Source: Neisseria mucosa (GTDB lineage Bacteria; Pseudomonadota; Gammaproteobacteria; Burkholderiales; Neisseriaceae). Taken from it: 64,000 bases of DNA. The stretch is from assembly GCA_003028315.1 (NCBI GenBank), contig CP028150.1:2604001-2668000 (forward strand), given 5' to 3'. Position numbers and translations under genes: made by a program. Shown here piece by piece: positions 32,458 through 42,170 of this stretch (position 1 is its first letter; every line of letters starts with the position of its first letter). The notes beneath the pieces were generated by a model, which saw only the letters and a list, made by a program, of their open reading frames with translations, was not told the origin of the DNA and ran no database searches.

Positions 32458-35067
32458 ATGGCTGCCAACCAACGTTACCGCAAACCGCTGCCCGGTACGG
32501 ATTTGGAATACTACGACGCGCGTGCGGCGTGTGAGGACATTCAAGCCGGCTCTTACGACAAGCTGCCTTACACGAGCCGCATTTTGGCGGAGAACTTGGT
32601 CAACCGCGCGGACAAAGTTGATTTGCCGACGCTGCAAAGCTGGCTGGGCCAGTTGATAGAAGGCAAGCAGGAAATCGACTTTCCGTGGTATCCCGCGCGG
32701 GTGGTGTGCCACGATATTTTGGGGCAGACCGCGCTGGTGGATTTGGCGGGCTTGCGCGATGCGATTGCAGAGAAGGGCGGCGATCCTGCCAAAGTGAATC
32801 CGGTGGTGCAGACGCAGCTTATCGTCGACCACTCGCTGGCAGTGGAATGCGGCGGCTACGACCCCGATGCGTTCCGCAAAAACCGCGAAATCGAAGACCG
32901 CCGCAATGAAGACCGTTTCCACTTTATCAACTGGACGAAAACCGCTTTTGAAAATGTGGACGTGATTCCGGCGGGCAACGGCATCATGCACCAAATCAAC
33001 TTGGAAAAAATGTCTCCGGTTGTCCAAGTCAAAAACGGCGTGGCATTCCCTGATACTTGTGTGGGTACTGACTCTCATACGCCGCACGTCGATTCATTGG
33101 GCGTGATTTCCGTAGGCGTGGGCGGTTTGGAAGCCGAAACCGTGATGTTGGGTCGTGCCTCCATGATGCGTCTGCCTGATATTGTCGGCGTGGAGCTGAC
33201 GGGCAAACGCCAGCCGGGCATTACGGCGACGGATATTGTGTTGGCGCTGACCGAGTTTCTGCGCAAAGAACGCGTGGTCGGGGCGTTTGTCGAATTTTTC
33301 GGCGAGGGCGCGAGAAGCCTGTCCATCGGCGACCGCGCGACCATTTCCAACATGACGCCGGAGTTCGGCGCGACTGCCGCCATGTTCGCCATCGATGCGC
33401 AAACCATTGATTATTTGAAACTGACCGGCCGCGACGACGCGCAGGTGAAATTGGTGGAAACCTACGCCAAAACCGCCGGACTGTGGACGGACGACCTGAA
33501 AACCGCCGTTTATCCGCGCGTGTTGAAGTTTGATTTGAGCAGCGTAACGCGCAACATGGCAGGCCCGAGCAACCCGCACGCGCGTTTTGCCACCGTCGAT
33601 TTGGCAGCGAAAGGGCTGGCGAAGCCCTACGAAGAGCCTTCAGACGGCCTCATGCCCGACGGCGCGGTCATCATCGCCGCGATTACCAGTTGCACCAACA
33701 CTTCCAACCCGCGCAACGTCGTTGCCGCTGCGCTTTTGGCGCGCAACGCCAACCGCTTCGGGCTGAAACGCAAACCGTGGGTCAAAACTTCGTTCGCCCC
33801 CGGCTCGAAAGTGGCGGAAATCTATTTGAAAGAAGCAGGTCTGTTGCCCGAAATGGAAAAACTCGGCTTCGGCATCGTCGCCTTCGCCTGCACCACCTGC
33901 AACGGCATGAGCGGCGCGCTCGACCCGAAAATCCAACAGGAAATCATAGACCGCGATTTGTATGCCACCGCCGTACTGTCGGGCAACCGCAACTTCGACG
34001 GTCGCATCCACCCGTATGCGAAACAGGCTTTCCTCGCTTCGCCCCCGCTGGTGGTGGCCTACGCCGTCGCAGGCAGCATCCGTTTCGATATTGAAAACGA
34101 CGTGCTCGGCGTTTCAGACGACGGCAGGGAAATCCGCCTGAAAGACATCTGGCCGACCGACGAAGAAATCGATGCCGTTGTTGCCGAATATGTGAAACCG
34201 CAGCAATTCCGCGACGTGTATGTACCGATGTTCGACACCGGCAAAGCACAAAAAGCTCCGAGTCCGCTGTACGACTGGCGCCCGATGTCCACCTACATCC
34301 GCCGTCCGCCCTATTGGGAAGGCGCGCTGGCGGGCGAACGCAGCCTGACGGGAATGCGCCCCTTGGCGATTCTGCCCGACAACATCACCACCGACCACAT
34401 TTCGCCTTCCAACGCGATTCTGGCGGCGAGTGCGGCGGGCGAATATCTGGCGAAAATGGGTTTGCCCGAAGAAGACTTCAATTCCTACGCCACCCACCGC
34501 GGCGACCACCTCACCGCCCAACGCGCCACTTTCGCCAATCCCAAATTGTTTAACGAAATGGTGAAAAACGAAGACGGCAGCGTACGCCAAGGCTCGCTCG
34601 CCCGCGTCGAACCCGAGGGCGAAACCATGCGCATGTGGGAAGCCATCGAAACCTATATGAACCGCAAACAGCCGCTCATCATCATCGCCGGCGCGGACTA
34701 CGGCCAAGGTTCCAGCCGTGACTGGGCGGCGAAGGGCGTGCGGCTGGCGGGCGTGGAAGCCATCGCCGCCGAAGGCTTCGAGCGCATCCACCGCACCAAC
34801 CTTATCGGCATGGGCGTATTGCCGCTGCAATTCAAACCCGGCACCAACCGCCACACCCTGCAACTGGACGGCACGGAAACCTACGACGTGGTCGGCGAAC
34901 GCAAACCGCGCGGCGACCTGACCCTCGTCATCCACCGCAAAAACGGCGAAACCGTCGAAGTCCCCGTGACCTGCCGCCTCGATACCGCAGAGGAAGTGCT
35001 GGTGTACGAAGCCGGCGGCGTGCTGCAACGGTTTGCACAGGACTTTTTGGAAGGAAACGCGGCGTAG
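32458..35067 (+). CDS. acnD: Fe/S-dependent 2-methylisocitrate dehydratase
   Basis: An 869-residue aconitase-family enzyme that, with PrpF, converts 2-methylcitrate to 2-methyl-cis-aconitate. Cysteine ligands of the 4Fe-4S cluster are in ITSCTNTSNPR and ACTTCNGMSG; the substrate-binding GTDSHTPHVDSLG and the swivel-domain motif YGQGSSRDWAAKG are present. The presence of prpF immediately downstream marks it as AcnD, not AcnA. The ribosome site ACAGGAGAAC carries GGAGAA. An internal TCAGACGACGG at about 34112 encodes SDDG. Confidence 0.93.
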   Translation: MAANQRYRKPLPGTDLEYYDARAACEDIQAGSYDKLPYTSRILAENLVNRADKVDLPTLQSWLGQLIEGKQEIDFPWYPARVVCHDILGQTALVDLAGLRDAIAEKGGDPAKVNPVVQTQLIVDHSLAVECGGYDPDAFRKNREIEDRRNEDRFHFINWTKTAFENVDVIPAGNGIMHQINLEKMSPVVQVKNGVAFPDTCVGTDSHTPHVDSLGVISVGVGGLEAETVMLGRASMMRLPDIVGVELTGKRQPGITATDIVLALTEFLRKERVVGAFVEFFGEGARSLSIGDRATISNMTPEFGATAAMFAIDAQTIDYLKLTGRDDAQVKLVETYAKTAGLWTDDLKTAVYPRVLKFDLSSVTRNMAGPSNPHARFATVDLAAKGLAKPYEEPSDGLMPDGAVIIAAITSCTNTSNPRNVVAAALLARNANRFGLKRKPWVKTSFAPGSKVAEIYLKEAGLLPEMEKLGFGIVAFACTTCNGMSGALDPKIQQEIIDRDLYATAVLSGNRNFDGRIHPYAKQAFLASPPLVVAYAVAGSIRFDIENDVLGVSDDGREIRLKDIWPTDEEIDAVVAEYVKPQQFRDVYVPMFDTGKAQKAPSPLYDWRPMSTYIRRPPYWEGALAGERSLTGMRPLAILPDNITTDHISPSNAILAASAAGEYLAKMGLPEEDFNSYATHRGDHLTAQRATFANPKLFNEMVKNEDGSVRQGSLARVEPEGETMRMWEAIETYMNRKQPLIIIAGADYGQGSSRDWAAKGVRLAGVEAIAAEGFERIHRTNLIGMGVLPLQFKPGTNRHTLQLDGTETYDVVGERKPRGDLTLVIHRKNGETVEVPVTCRLDTAEEVLVYEAGGVLQRFAQDFLEGNAA

Positions 35068-35108
35068 AGGTCGTCTGAAAACCCGAATCAGAAACAAGGA
35101 GAAACAGA

Positions 35109-36278
35109 ATGCCGCAAATCAAAATCCCCGCCGTTTACTACCGCGGCGGTACATCAAAAGGCGTGTTTTTCAAACGATCCGACCTGCCCGAGGCGGCGCG
35201 GGAAGCGGGTAGCGCGCGCGACAAAATCCTGTTGCGCGTACTCGGCAGCCCCGACCCCTACGGCAAGCAGATAGACGGTTTGGGCAACGCCAGCTCGTCC
35301 ACCAGCAAGGCGGTGATTTTGGACAAGTCCGAACGTGCCGACCACGACGTCGATTACCTTTTCGGGCAAGTTTCCATCGACAAGCCTTTCGTCGATTGGA
35401 GCGGTAATTGTGGCAACCTCACCGCCGCCGTGGGCGCGTTCGCCATCGAGCAGGGCTTGGTCGATAAAGGCAAAATCCCTTCAGACGGCATCTGCACGGT
35501 GAAAATCTGGCAGAAAAACATCGGCAAAACCATCATCGCCCACGTTCCTATGCAAAACGGCGAAGTGTTGGAAACGGGGGATTTCGAGTTGGACGGCGTT
35601 ACCTTTCCCGCCGCCGAAGTGCAAATCGAATTCCTCGATCCCGCCGACGGCGAAGGCAGTATGTTTCCGACCGGCAATCTGGTGGACGAGCTGGACGTTC
35701 CGGACATAGGTCGTCTGAAAGCCACGCTCATCAATGCCGGCATTCCAACCGTTTTCCTGAACGCCGCCGACTTGGGTTACACAGGCAAAGAGTTGCAGGA
35801 CGACATCAACAACGATGCCGCTGCGCTGGAAAAATTCGAGAAAATCCGCGCTTACGGTGCGCTGAAAATGGGCTTGATTAACGACGTGTCCGAGGCCGCC
35901 GCCCGCGCGCACACGCCGAAAGTCGCCTTCGTCGCCCCCGCCGCCGATTACACCGCCTCCAGCGGCAAAACCGTGAACGCTGCCGACATCGATCTGCTGG
36001 TACGCGCCCTGAGCATGGGCAAACTGCACCATGCCATGATGGGCACCGCCTCGGTCGCCATCGCCGCTGCTGCTTCCGTCCCCGGCACGCTGGTCAACCT
36101 CGCCGCAGGCGGCGGAACGCGCAACGAAGTGCGCTTCGGCCATCCTTCCGGCACATTGCGCGTCGGCGCGGCGGCAGAGTGTTCGGACGGCATCTGGGTG
36201 GTGAAAAAAGCCGTTATGAGCCGCAGTGCGCGCGTGATTATGGAAGGGCGGGTGCGCGTTCCCGATGATTGTTTTTGA
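35109..36278 (+). CDS. prpF: 2-methylaconitate cis-trans isomerase
   Basis: A 389-residue protein of the diaminopimelate-epimerase-like PrpF family. AcnD makes the trans form or needs PrpF to give 2-methyl-cis-aconitate. Family motifs include VYYRGGTSKGVFF at the N-terminus, GGLGNASSSTSK-type GLGNASSSTSKAVIL, then SGNCGNLTAAVGAFAI and GGGTRNEVRFGHPSGTL near the C-terminus. It starts 41 bp after acnD, with a single DUS and AAGGAGAAAC in between, so the two are co-expressed. A DUS within the gene encodes GRLK. Confidence 0.94.
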   Translation: MPQIKIPAVYYRGGTSKGVFFKRSDLPEAAREAGSARDKILLRVLGSPDPYGKQIDGLGNASSSTSKAVILDKSERADHDVDYLFGQVSIDKPFVDWSGNCGNLTAAVGAFAIEQGLVDKGKIPSDGICTVKIWQKNIGKTIIAHVPMQNGEVLETGDFELDGVTFPAAEVQIEFLDPADGEGSMFPTGNLVDELDVPDIGRLKATLINAGIPTVFLNAADLGYTGKELQDDINNDAAALEKFEKIRAYGALKMGLINDVSEAAARAHTPKVAFVAPAADYTASSGKTVNAADIDLLVRALSMGKLHHAMMGTASVAIAAAASVPGTLVNLAAGGGTRNEVRFGHPSGTLRVGAAAECSDGIWVVKKAVMSRSARVIMEGRVRVPDDCF

Positions 36279-36585
36279 AATCATGTAGGACGGACATCAC
36301 TGTCCACTGTTTCAGACGACATTTGATAAAGGATTGCAATAAAGTCGAATAGTCTAACCGCCGTCATTCCCGCGCAGGCGGGAATCCACAGTCGATATTC
36401 TGTTTCCTGATTTTTATCAGAGCTTGCTTGTGAGCAAATATGGATTCCCGCCTGCGCGGGAATGACGATAGAAAATGCGGCATAAGCTTGCCCAAAAGGT
36501 CGTCTGAAACACACCCCGCCCAACGCCCATCCTTTTTCAGACGACCCCACCAAAAAAACAACCACAAACTACAAGGAGAAATATC
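36279..36585. repeat. Neisserial intergenic mosaic element (dRS3 pair) and DUS pair
   Basis: Two dRS3 repeats (ATTCCC-N8-GGGAAT) at 36366-36385 and 36444-36463 flank a short RS-type core, the usual NIME unit. An inverted DUS pair follows (36496-36547). dRS3 sites can be used by filamentous neisserial prophages for integration; none is present. No gene is seen. Confidence 0.88.
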
Positions 36586-37797
36586 ATGTCCGACCAACTC
36601 ATCCTCGTCCTGAACTGCGGCAGTTCCTCGCTCAAAGGTGCCGTTATCGACCGCAAAAGCGGCAGCGTCGTCCTAAGCTGCCTCGGCGAACGTTTGGGTA
36701 CGCCCGAAGCCGTCATCACCTTCAGCAAAGACGGCAACAAACGCCAAGTTCCCCTGACCGGCCGCAACTGCCACGCCGGCGCGGTGGGTATGCTGTTGAA
36801 CGAACTGGAAAAACACGGCCTGCACGACCGCATCAAAGCCATCGGCCACCGTATCGCCCACGGCGGCGAAAAATATCACGAGTCCGTCCTCATCGACCAA
36901 GACGTCCTCGACGAACTGAAAGCCTGCATCCCGCTCGCCCCGCTGCACAACCCCGCCAACATCAGCGGCATCCTCGCCGCGCAGGAACACTTCCCCGGCC
37001 TGCCCAACGTCGGCGTGATGGACACCTCGTTCCACCAAACCATGCCCGAACGCGCCTATACCTACGCCGTACCGCGCGAATTGCGCAAAAAACACGCCTT
37101 CCGCCGCTACGGCTTCCACGGCACCAGCATGCGCTACGTCGCCCCCGAAGCCGCGCGGATTTTGGGCAAACCGCTGGAAGATTTGCGCATGATCGTCGCC
37201 CACCTCGGCAACGGCGCGTCCATCACCGCCATCCGAAACGGCAAATCCGTCGATACCAGCATGGGCTTCACCCCCATTGAAGGCCTCGTCATGGGTACCC
37301 GCTGCGGCGACATCGACCCCGGCGTGTACAGCTACCTGACCGCCCACGCCGGCATGAACATCGAGCAAGTCGATGAAATGCTGAACAAAAAATCAGGATT
37401 GCTCGGCATCTCCGAACTCTCCAACGACTGCCGCACCCTCGAAATCGCCGCCGACGAAGGCCACGAAGGCGCACGTCTCGCCCTCGAAGTCATGACCTAC
37501 CGCCTCGCCAAATACATCGCCTCGATGTCGGTTGCCTGCGGCGGCATAGACGCCCTCGTCTTCACCGGCGGCATCGGCGAAAACTCCCGCAACATCCGCG
37601 CCAAAACCGTCGCCTACCTCGACTATTTGGGTTTGCACATCGACACCAAAGCCAATATGGAAAAACGCTACGGCAACTCAGGTATCATCAGCCCGACAGG
37701 TTCCAATCCCGCCGTTTTGGTCGTACCGACTAACGAAGAACTGATGATCGCACTCGACACCGCCGAACTGGCAGGCTTCTTACAAGAAGCAGGCTAG
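36586..37797 (+). CDS. ackA: Acetate/propionate kinase
   Basis: 403 residues with all acetokinase signatures: LNCGSSSLKGAVID at the N-terminus, YGFHGTSMRYV, HLGNGASITAI and VFTGGIGENSRNIRA. It interconverts acyl phosphate and ADP with acid and ATP; in this setting it probably activates propionate together with a phosphotransacetylase encoded elsewhere. The ribosome region ACAAGGAGAAATATC nearly equals that of prpB. It closes the prp cluster, as in meningococci, though the NIME suggests it may have its own promoter. A DUS terminator follows. Confidence 0.95.
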   Translation: MSDQLILVLNCGSSSLKGAVIDRKSGSVVLSCLGERLGTPEAVITFSKDGNKRQVPLTGRNCHAGAVGMLLNELEKHGLHDRIKAIGHRIAHGGEKYHESVLIDQDVLDELKACIPLAPLHNPANISGILAAQEHFPGLPNVGVMDTSFHQTMPERAYTYAVPRELRKKHAFRRYGFHGTSMRYVAPEAARILGKPLEDLRMIVAHLGNGASITAIRNGKSVDTSMGFTPIEGLVMGTRCGDIDPGVYSYLTAHAGMNIEQVDEMLNKKSGLLGISELSNDCRTLEIAADEGHEGARLALEVMTYRLAKYIASMSVACGGIDALVFTGGIGENSRNIRAKTVAYLDYLGLHIDTKANMEKRYGNSGIISPTGSNPAVLVVPTNEELMIALDTAELAGFLQEAG

Positions 37798-37838
37798 GGG
37801 CTGAGGCAGCACGTTTTTGAAATAACAATGAAATAGAA

Positions 37839-37877
37839 AAGAGGTCGTCTGAAAGATAGGTTTCAGACGACCTCTTT
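37839..37877. terminator. Inverted DUS terminator after ackA
   Basis: AAGAGGTCGTCTGAAA with an opposing arm and T-run. Confidence 0.9.
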
Positions 37878-38477
37878 GTTTGGAAAGACGATCTTATGCT
37901 TTTCTTTGTTATTTGGAAGAGAACTAAGAGGGTAGGGGATGTTTTTCAGCTTAAAAGCAAGATTATGAAACAGATACTTTCCCGACTCAGGAAAAAGTTA
38001 AATTTTAGGAATAAATGTTTATTATGTTAATTTGAAATATTGAAATAGTTTCATAAGAAATTAAAAGAGGTAAGTAAGCAACAATGAAACGTAATTCAGA
38101 TATGTTTTACATTCCGTATGGGATTAGAATGCCTGCAAATTATTCTCTAAATAATCATTATATTGAGTAAAGAAAAATGACAATAAATTATTAAAGGGAT
38201 GGTTTGTCATATTTCATTTAAAATAGTTACTTGATTGAGTAATGGTGCGGATATAGAATGCCCGTTTCCCTATATCTTATTTGACGTTTAAATTAAATCA
38301 ATAAGATATTATTATTTAATAAACATAAAATAATATTCGATATTAGGTTTTTTGCGAATCCTTAGATTGATCTTGTTTTTGAAATCAAGGTAAATCGGAG
38401 CGGCTACGGATTTATCCAAGATTCGGATGTTAGTTTTGTAGAAAGCCTATTAGTTTAATACTCGGGTAAATTAAATC
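37878..38477. other. Long AT-rich region upstream of the efflux pair
   Basis: 600 bp, strikingly AT-rich, with no DUS and no supported gene. In gonococci the farAB promoter region is bound by FarR and IHF; this stretch is the equivalent position and likely contains the promoter, but I cannot pick out sites with confidence. Confidence 0.55.
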
Positions 38478-39668
38478 ATGGAAACAAAGTCAGCAAACGG
38501 CGGGCAAACTCCCAGCACATCGGGCAAACCGGTCAAAATGCCGAACAGGCGCAAGCGGAATATGGCAGTGGTTACGCTGCTATTTGTTTTGGCGGCTATT
38601 GGCGTTGCTTTTGCTTATGTTTTGTTTTGGCAGCACGAAGAAACAACTGAAGACGCATATGTTGCGGGATATTTGGTTCAGATTACGCCGCAAGTCGGCG
38701 GGACAGTGCGCAAAGTCATGTTTGACGACACGGATGTTGTGAAAAAAGGCGATGTTTTGGTTACTCTGGATGACAGTGATTTCCAGCTGGCGTATGACAG
38801 GGCGCAAAACGAGCTGATTCAGGCAATCCGTCAAAACAAGCAGCAGACGGCAGTCAATTCCCAGGCGAAAGCGCAAGTGTTGCTGCGTAAAGCCGATTTG
38901 GCACGCGCTCAGGCAGATTTGCGGCGCCGGGAGGCCCTATCCGGTACGGATGCCATTTCCGGTGAGGAGTTGAGTCATGCCCGGGCGGCGGTCGTTCAGG
39001 CGCAAGCAGCATTGAAAGCAGTGAAAGCGGAAGAGGCTTCGGCTCAGGCTGCGTTGGGTAACAATATTCCCGTGCGCGAGCAACCTGCCGTTCAAACAGC
39101 AGTGAGCAAGATTAAAGATGCCTGGCTGAATTTGCAGCGTACACAAATCCGCGCGCCTATGGGCGGGCAGATTGCCAAACGCAATGTCCAAGTCGGACAG
39201 AGAATTTCGCAAGGCGCGGCGCTGATGGCAGTTGTTCCCTTGACGGATTTGTGGGTGGATGCCAATTTTAAAGAATCGCAATTACGAAAAATGAAAATCG
39301 GACAGCCTGTGGAAATGACTGCCGATTTGTACGGCAAAAAAGTGGTTTACCACGGTAAAGTCATGGGCTTGTCCGCAGGTACGGGCAGCGCGTTTTCACT
39401 TTTGCCGCCGCAAAACGCAACGGGCAACTGGATTAAAGTCGTTCAGCGTGTACCGGTCAGAATCAGCCTGGATCCTAACGAATTGAAAGCAAACCCCTTG
39501 CGCGTCGGTCTTTCTATGACAGTCAAAGTCGATATTGCCGAAGCGGGTTCGGGCAAGCCGATGACGGCGGCCGCCGTGAAAAATTCGGCAGCCCCGGAAA
39601 CGGACAGCGTAGATTGGGCGGCGGCTAATGCATTAATCGATAAGATTTTTGAAAAATACGCCAAATAA
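38478..39668 (+). CDS. farA: Membrane fusion protein of a FarAB/EmrAB-type efflux system
   Basis: 396 residues of the HlyD/EmrA family. A cytoplasmic tail is followed by one helix (VVTLLFVLAAIGVAFAYVLF), then the lipoyl half-motif GYLVQITPQVGGTVRKVMFD, a coiled-coil hairpin (about 100-210) and the second half-motif IRAPMGGQIAKRNVQVGQRI. It links the inner-membrane pump to an outer-membrane channel. In Neisseria, FarA-FarB with MtrE export antimicrobial long-chain fatty acids. The FarB-like gene follows after 187 bp containing a DUS pair. The gene name is given by similarity of family and order. Confidence 0.88.
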   Translation: METKSANGGQTPSTSGKPVKMPNRRKRNMAVVTLLFVLAAIGVAFAYVLFWQHEETTEDAYVAGYLVQITPQVGGTVRKVMFDDTDVVKKGDVLVTLDDSDFQLAYDRAQNELIQAIRQNKQQTAVNSQAKAQVLLRKADLARAQADLRRREALSGTDAISGEELSHARAAVVQAQAALKAVKAEEASAQAALGNNIPVREQPAVQTAVSKIKDAWLNLQRTQIRAPMGGQIAKRNVQVGQRISQGAALMAVVPLTDLWVDANFKESQLRKMKIGQPVEMTADLYGKKVVYHGKVMGLSAGTGSAFSLLPPQNATGNWIKVVQRVPVRISLDPNELKANPLRVGLSMTVKVDIAEAGSGKPMTAAAVKNSAAPETDSVDWAAANALIDKIFEKYAK

Positions 39669-39672
39669 CCTG

Positions 39673-39713
39673 TTTCAGACGACCTTCGGTATCCCGACAG
39701 GTCGTCTGAAACG
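39673..39713. repeat. Inverted DUS pair between farA and farB
   Basis: TTTCAGACGACCT and AGGTCGTCTGAAA point outward around a spacer. It may reduce but need not stop transcription into farB. Confidence 0.75.
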
Positions 39714-39855
39714 TTCATATCCGGCAAATTAGTGAAATAAGTAGTGCGATCAGGATGAGGGACTTGCTCATTCTGTTTCAAGAGAAAGTCGATACGGCAA
39801 ACCCCGCCTAGGTTAAAAGCGGGAATGGCAATGTCGGCAGTGAAGGAAGATTTTG

Positions 39856-41385
39856 ATGAATTATCCGCCGTTGACAGGCATCAGGTTGGTCTTGGTTACA
39901 TTGTCGCTGAGCCTTGCCGTCTTTATGGAAGTATTGGATACGACGATTGCCAATGTTGCCGTCCCCGTTATTGCCGGTGATTTGGGTGCGGCAACGACTC
40001 AGGGAACGTGGGTGATTACATCATTTGCCGTGGCAAATGCCATTTCCGTACCGCTGACAGGGTTTCTTGCGAAGCGGGTGGGTGAAGTGCGGCTGTTTGT
40101 CGGATCGGTCATCGGCTTCGTGATTACATCTTGGCTGTGCGGTATTTCACCGAATTTGCAAACCTTGGTGTTCTTCCGTATTTTGCAGGGTTTTGTCGCA
40201 GGACCGCTGATTCCTTTGTCCCAAAGCCTCCTGATGGCATCTTACCCGCCGGAGAAGCGGACTTTGGCATTGGCACTTTGGGCGATGACCGTCGTGGTCG
40301 CCCCTGTTTTAGGGCCGATTTTCGGTGGCTGGATTTCGGACAACTGGCATTGGGGTTGGATATTCTTCATCAATATTCCCATCGGCATTTTGTCTGCGTT
40401 AATTGCCTGGCAGCAACTGCGCGACCGTGAAACCGATACGGTTAAAACGCCTATTGATTACACGGGGCTGATTTTGATGATCGTCGGTATCGGCTCGTTG
40501 CAAATGATGTTGGACAGGGGGAAAGAGCTCGATTGGTTCGCATCGGGTGAAATTATCGTATTGGCAGTCGTTGCAACGGTATGTCTGACTTATTTCATTG
40601 TTTGGGAATTAGGTGAAAAATATCCGATTGTCGATTTGTCTTTGTTTAAAAACCGCAACTTTACCATCGGCGTCTTGACGACTTCGCTCGGGTTTATGGT
40701 GTATATGGGCACGTTGACGCTTTTGCCGCTGGTGTTGCAGTCCAACCTCGGTTATACCGCCACATGGGCGGGATTGGCGGCTGCGCCTATCGGATTTCTG
40801 CCGATTTTCCTCTCTCCTTTGATAGGGCGGTTCGGCAATAAAATCGATATGCGCCTGTTGGTTACCGGTAGTTTTTTGATGTTTGCCTTTACTTTTCATT
40901 GGCGGACAGATTTTTATGCGGGAATGGACATGAGCAACGTTGTCTGGCCGCAGTTTTGGCAGGGTTTGGGTGTGGCCATGTTCTTCCTGCCGCTGACTAC
41001 CATTACTCTGTCGCACATGAAAGGTCCGCAAATCGCATCGGCAAGCAGTTTGTCGAATTTTCTACGTGTCTTTATGGGTGGTGTCGGTGTGTCTGTCGTC
41101 AGTACCATGTGGGAGCGGAGGGAGGCTTTACATCATACGCAACTGACTGAACATATCACGCCGTATTCTCCGGATACCGCTGAAGCAGTCCGTCAGATGG
41201 CGGAAGCGGGTTTGAACGGAGAGCAGGCAGTCGGTCTGATAAACAGTACCATTACCCAACAGGGTTTTATCGTTGGCTCGAATGAGATATTTTTGGCGGG
41301 CAGTATCTTGTTCATTATCATGATTCCCATTATTTGGCTGGCGAAGCCGCCTTTCCATCACGACGGAGGCGGAGGAGGGCATTGA
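39856..41385 (+). CDS. farB: DHA2-family MFS pump of a FarAB/EmrAB-type efflux system
   Basis: 509 residues with 14 predicted helices. The first helix holds VFMEVLDTTIANVAVPVIAG, the DHA2 signature, followed by GTWVITSFAVANAISVPLTG and the motif C region VVAPVLGPIFGGWISD. It uses proton antiport to expel fatty acids or drugs with the FarA-like adaptor. The ribosome site GAAGGAAG precedes ATG 39856; a TTG codon directly before it is not needed. The C-terminus is short, His/Gly-rich and cytoplasmic. A DUS terminator with one mutated arm follows. Confidence 0.9.
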   Translation: MNYPPLTGIRLVLVTLSLSLAVFMEVLDTTIANVAVPVIAGDLGAATTQGTWVITSFAVANAISVPLTGFLAKRVGEVRLFVGSVIGFVITSWLCGISPNLQTLVFFRILQGFVAGPLIPLSQSLLMASYPPEKRTLALALWAMTVVVAPVLGPIFGGWISDNWHWGWIFFINIPIGILSALIAWQQLRDRETDTVKTPIDYTGLILMIVGIGSLQMMLDRGKELDWFASGEIIVLAVVATVCLTYFIVWELGEKYPIVDLSLFKNRNFTIGVLTTSLGFMVYMGTLTLLPLVLQSNLGYTATWAGLAAAPIGFLPIFLSPLIGRFGNKIDMRLLVTGSFLMFAFTFHWRTDFYAGMDMSNVVWPQFWQGLGVAMFFLPLTTITLSHMKGPQIASASSLSNFLRVFMGGVGVSVVSTMWERREALHHTQLTEHITPYSPDTAEAVRQMAEAGLNGEQAVGLINSTITQQGFIVGSNEIFLAGSILFIIMIPIIWLAKPPFHHDGGGGGH

Positions 41386-41428
41386 TGAGTGTTGCTGCGG
41401 AAGGAACTGGAATCGCTAATTCGAGAGA

Positions 41429-41472
41429 AAAGGTCGTCTTAAAACGGTAACGACAGTTTCAGACGACCTTTT
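41429..41472. terminator. Inverted DUS terminator after farB, one arm mutated
   Basis: The left arm reads GGTCGTCTTAAAA, so uptake function is probably lost there while the hairpin persists. Confidence 0.8.
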
Positions 41473-41595
41473 CATATGCAGAAGCTTTGGAAATCCGCTA
41501 TAATTTCGCCTCATTCATTTCGCGGTCAAAGCGTTTCGCGAAAACAACATTTGGAAGATTTATCCCGACAGGCAGTCGGTTTTTTGTCAAAATGC

Positions 41596-41625
41596 TTGAA
41601 CTAACGCTGTTTTTTATGGTATAAA
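41596..41625 (+). promoter_or_regulatory. Promoter candidate of rpmB-rpmG
   Basis: TTGAAC at 41596-41601 and an extended -10 TGGTATAAA (TATAAA at 41620-41625) with 18 bp between, 36 bp before rpmB. A second TATAAT at 41499-41504 may mark another start. Confidence 0.65.
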
Positions 41626-41661
41626 TCGCGTTTTACTATTTTAGAAGTTTGGAGACTAACC

Positions 41662-41895
41662 ATGGCACGAGTTTGCAAAGTGACCGGTAAGCGCCCGATG
41701 TCTGGCAACAACGTATCACACGCCAACAACAAAACCAAACGTCGTTTTTTGCCTAACTTGCAATCACGTCGTTTCTGGGTAGAAAGTGAAAACCGCTGGG
41801 TTCGCCTGCGCGTTTCTAACGCTGCATTGCGTACCATCGACAAAGTAGGCATTGATGTCGTATTGGCTGATTTGCGTGCTCGCGGCGAAGCTTAA
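41662..41895 (+). CDS. rpmB: 50S ribosomal protein L28
   Basis: 77 residues, starting MARVCKVTGKRPMSGNNVSH and ending in the basic KVGIDVVLADLRARGEA, the complete bacterial L28 pattern. It is the first gene of the rpmB-rpmG pair, with 28 bp to rpmG and a shared terminator. It has a strong extended -10 promoter candidate and a GGAG-type ribosome site. Confidence 0.98.
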   Translation: MARVCKVTGKRPMSGNNVSHANNKTKRRFLPNLQSRRFWVESENRWVRLRVSNAALRTIDKVGIDVVLADLRARGEA

Positions 41896-41923
41896 TTTAA
41901 ACCGTTAATTAAGGATTACTGCA

Positions 41924-42079
41924 ATGCGCGATAAAATCAAACTGGAATCCAGTGCTGGTACTGGTCATTTCTACACCACTACCAAAAACAAACGCACTAT
42001 GCCCGGCAAATTGGAAATCAAAAAATTTGATCCGGTTGCCCGTAAACATGTTATTTACAAAGAAACCAAATTGAAATAA
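41924..42079 (+). CDS. rpmG: 50S ribosomal protein L33
   Basis: 51 residues beginning MRDKIKLESSAGTGHFYTTT, with KRTMPGKLEIKKFDPVARKH and the usual C-terminal KETKLK. The short length is normal. There is no zinc-binding cysteine pair (no CxxC), so it is the C-minus, zinc-independent type. It is preceded by AAGGATT and co-transcribed with rpmB. Confidence 0.97.
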   Translation: MRDKIKLESSAGTGHFYTTTKNKRTMPGKLEIKKFDPVARKHVIYKETKLK

Positions 42080-42100
42080 TCCGGTTTCTGGAAAATGGAA

Positions 42101-42128
42101 AAGCCTCTGTCGGACAGGGGCTTTTTTA
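42101..42128 (+). terminator. Intrinsic terminator of rpmB-rpmG
   Basis: AAGCCTCTGT / ACAGGGGCTT stem followed by a T-run. Confidence 0.9.
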
Positions 42129-42170
42129 TTTGGAACCTTATATGTTCAAAGTTGCTGTGGAAAATATATA

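Noticed and set aside
36361..36468. Possible prophage attachment site at the dRS3 repeats
   Set aside because: No phage gene is present anywhere in the window; it is an empty NIME.
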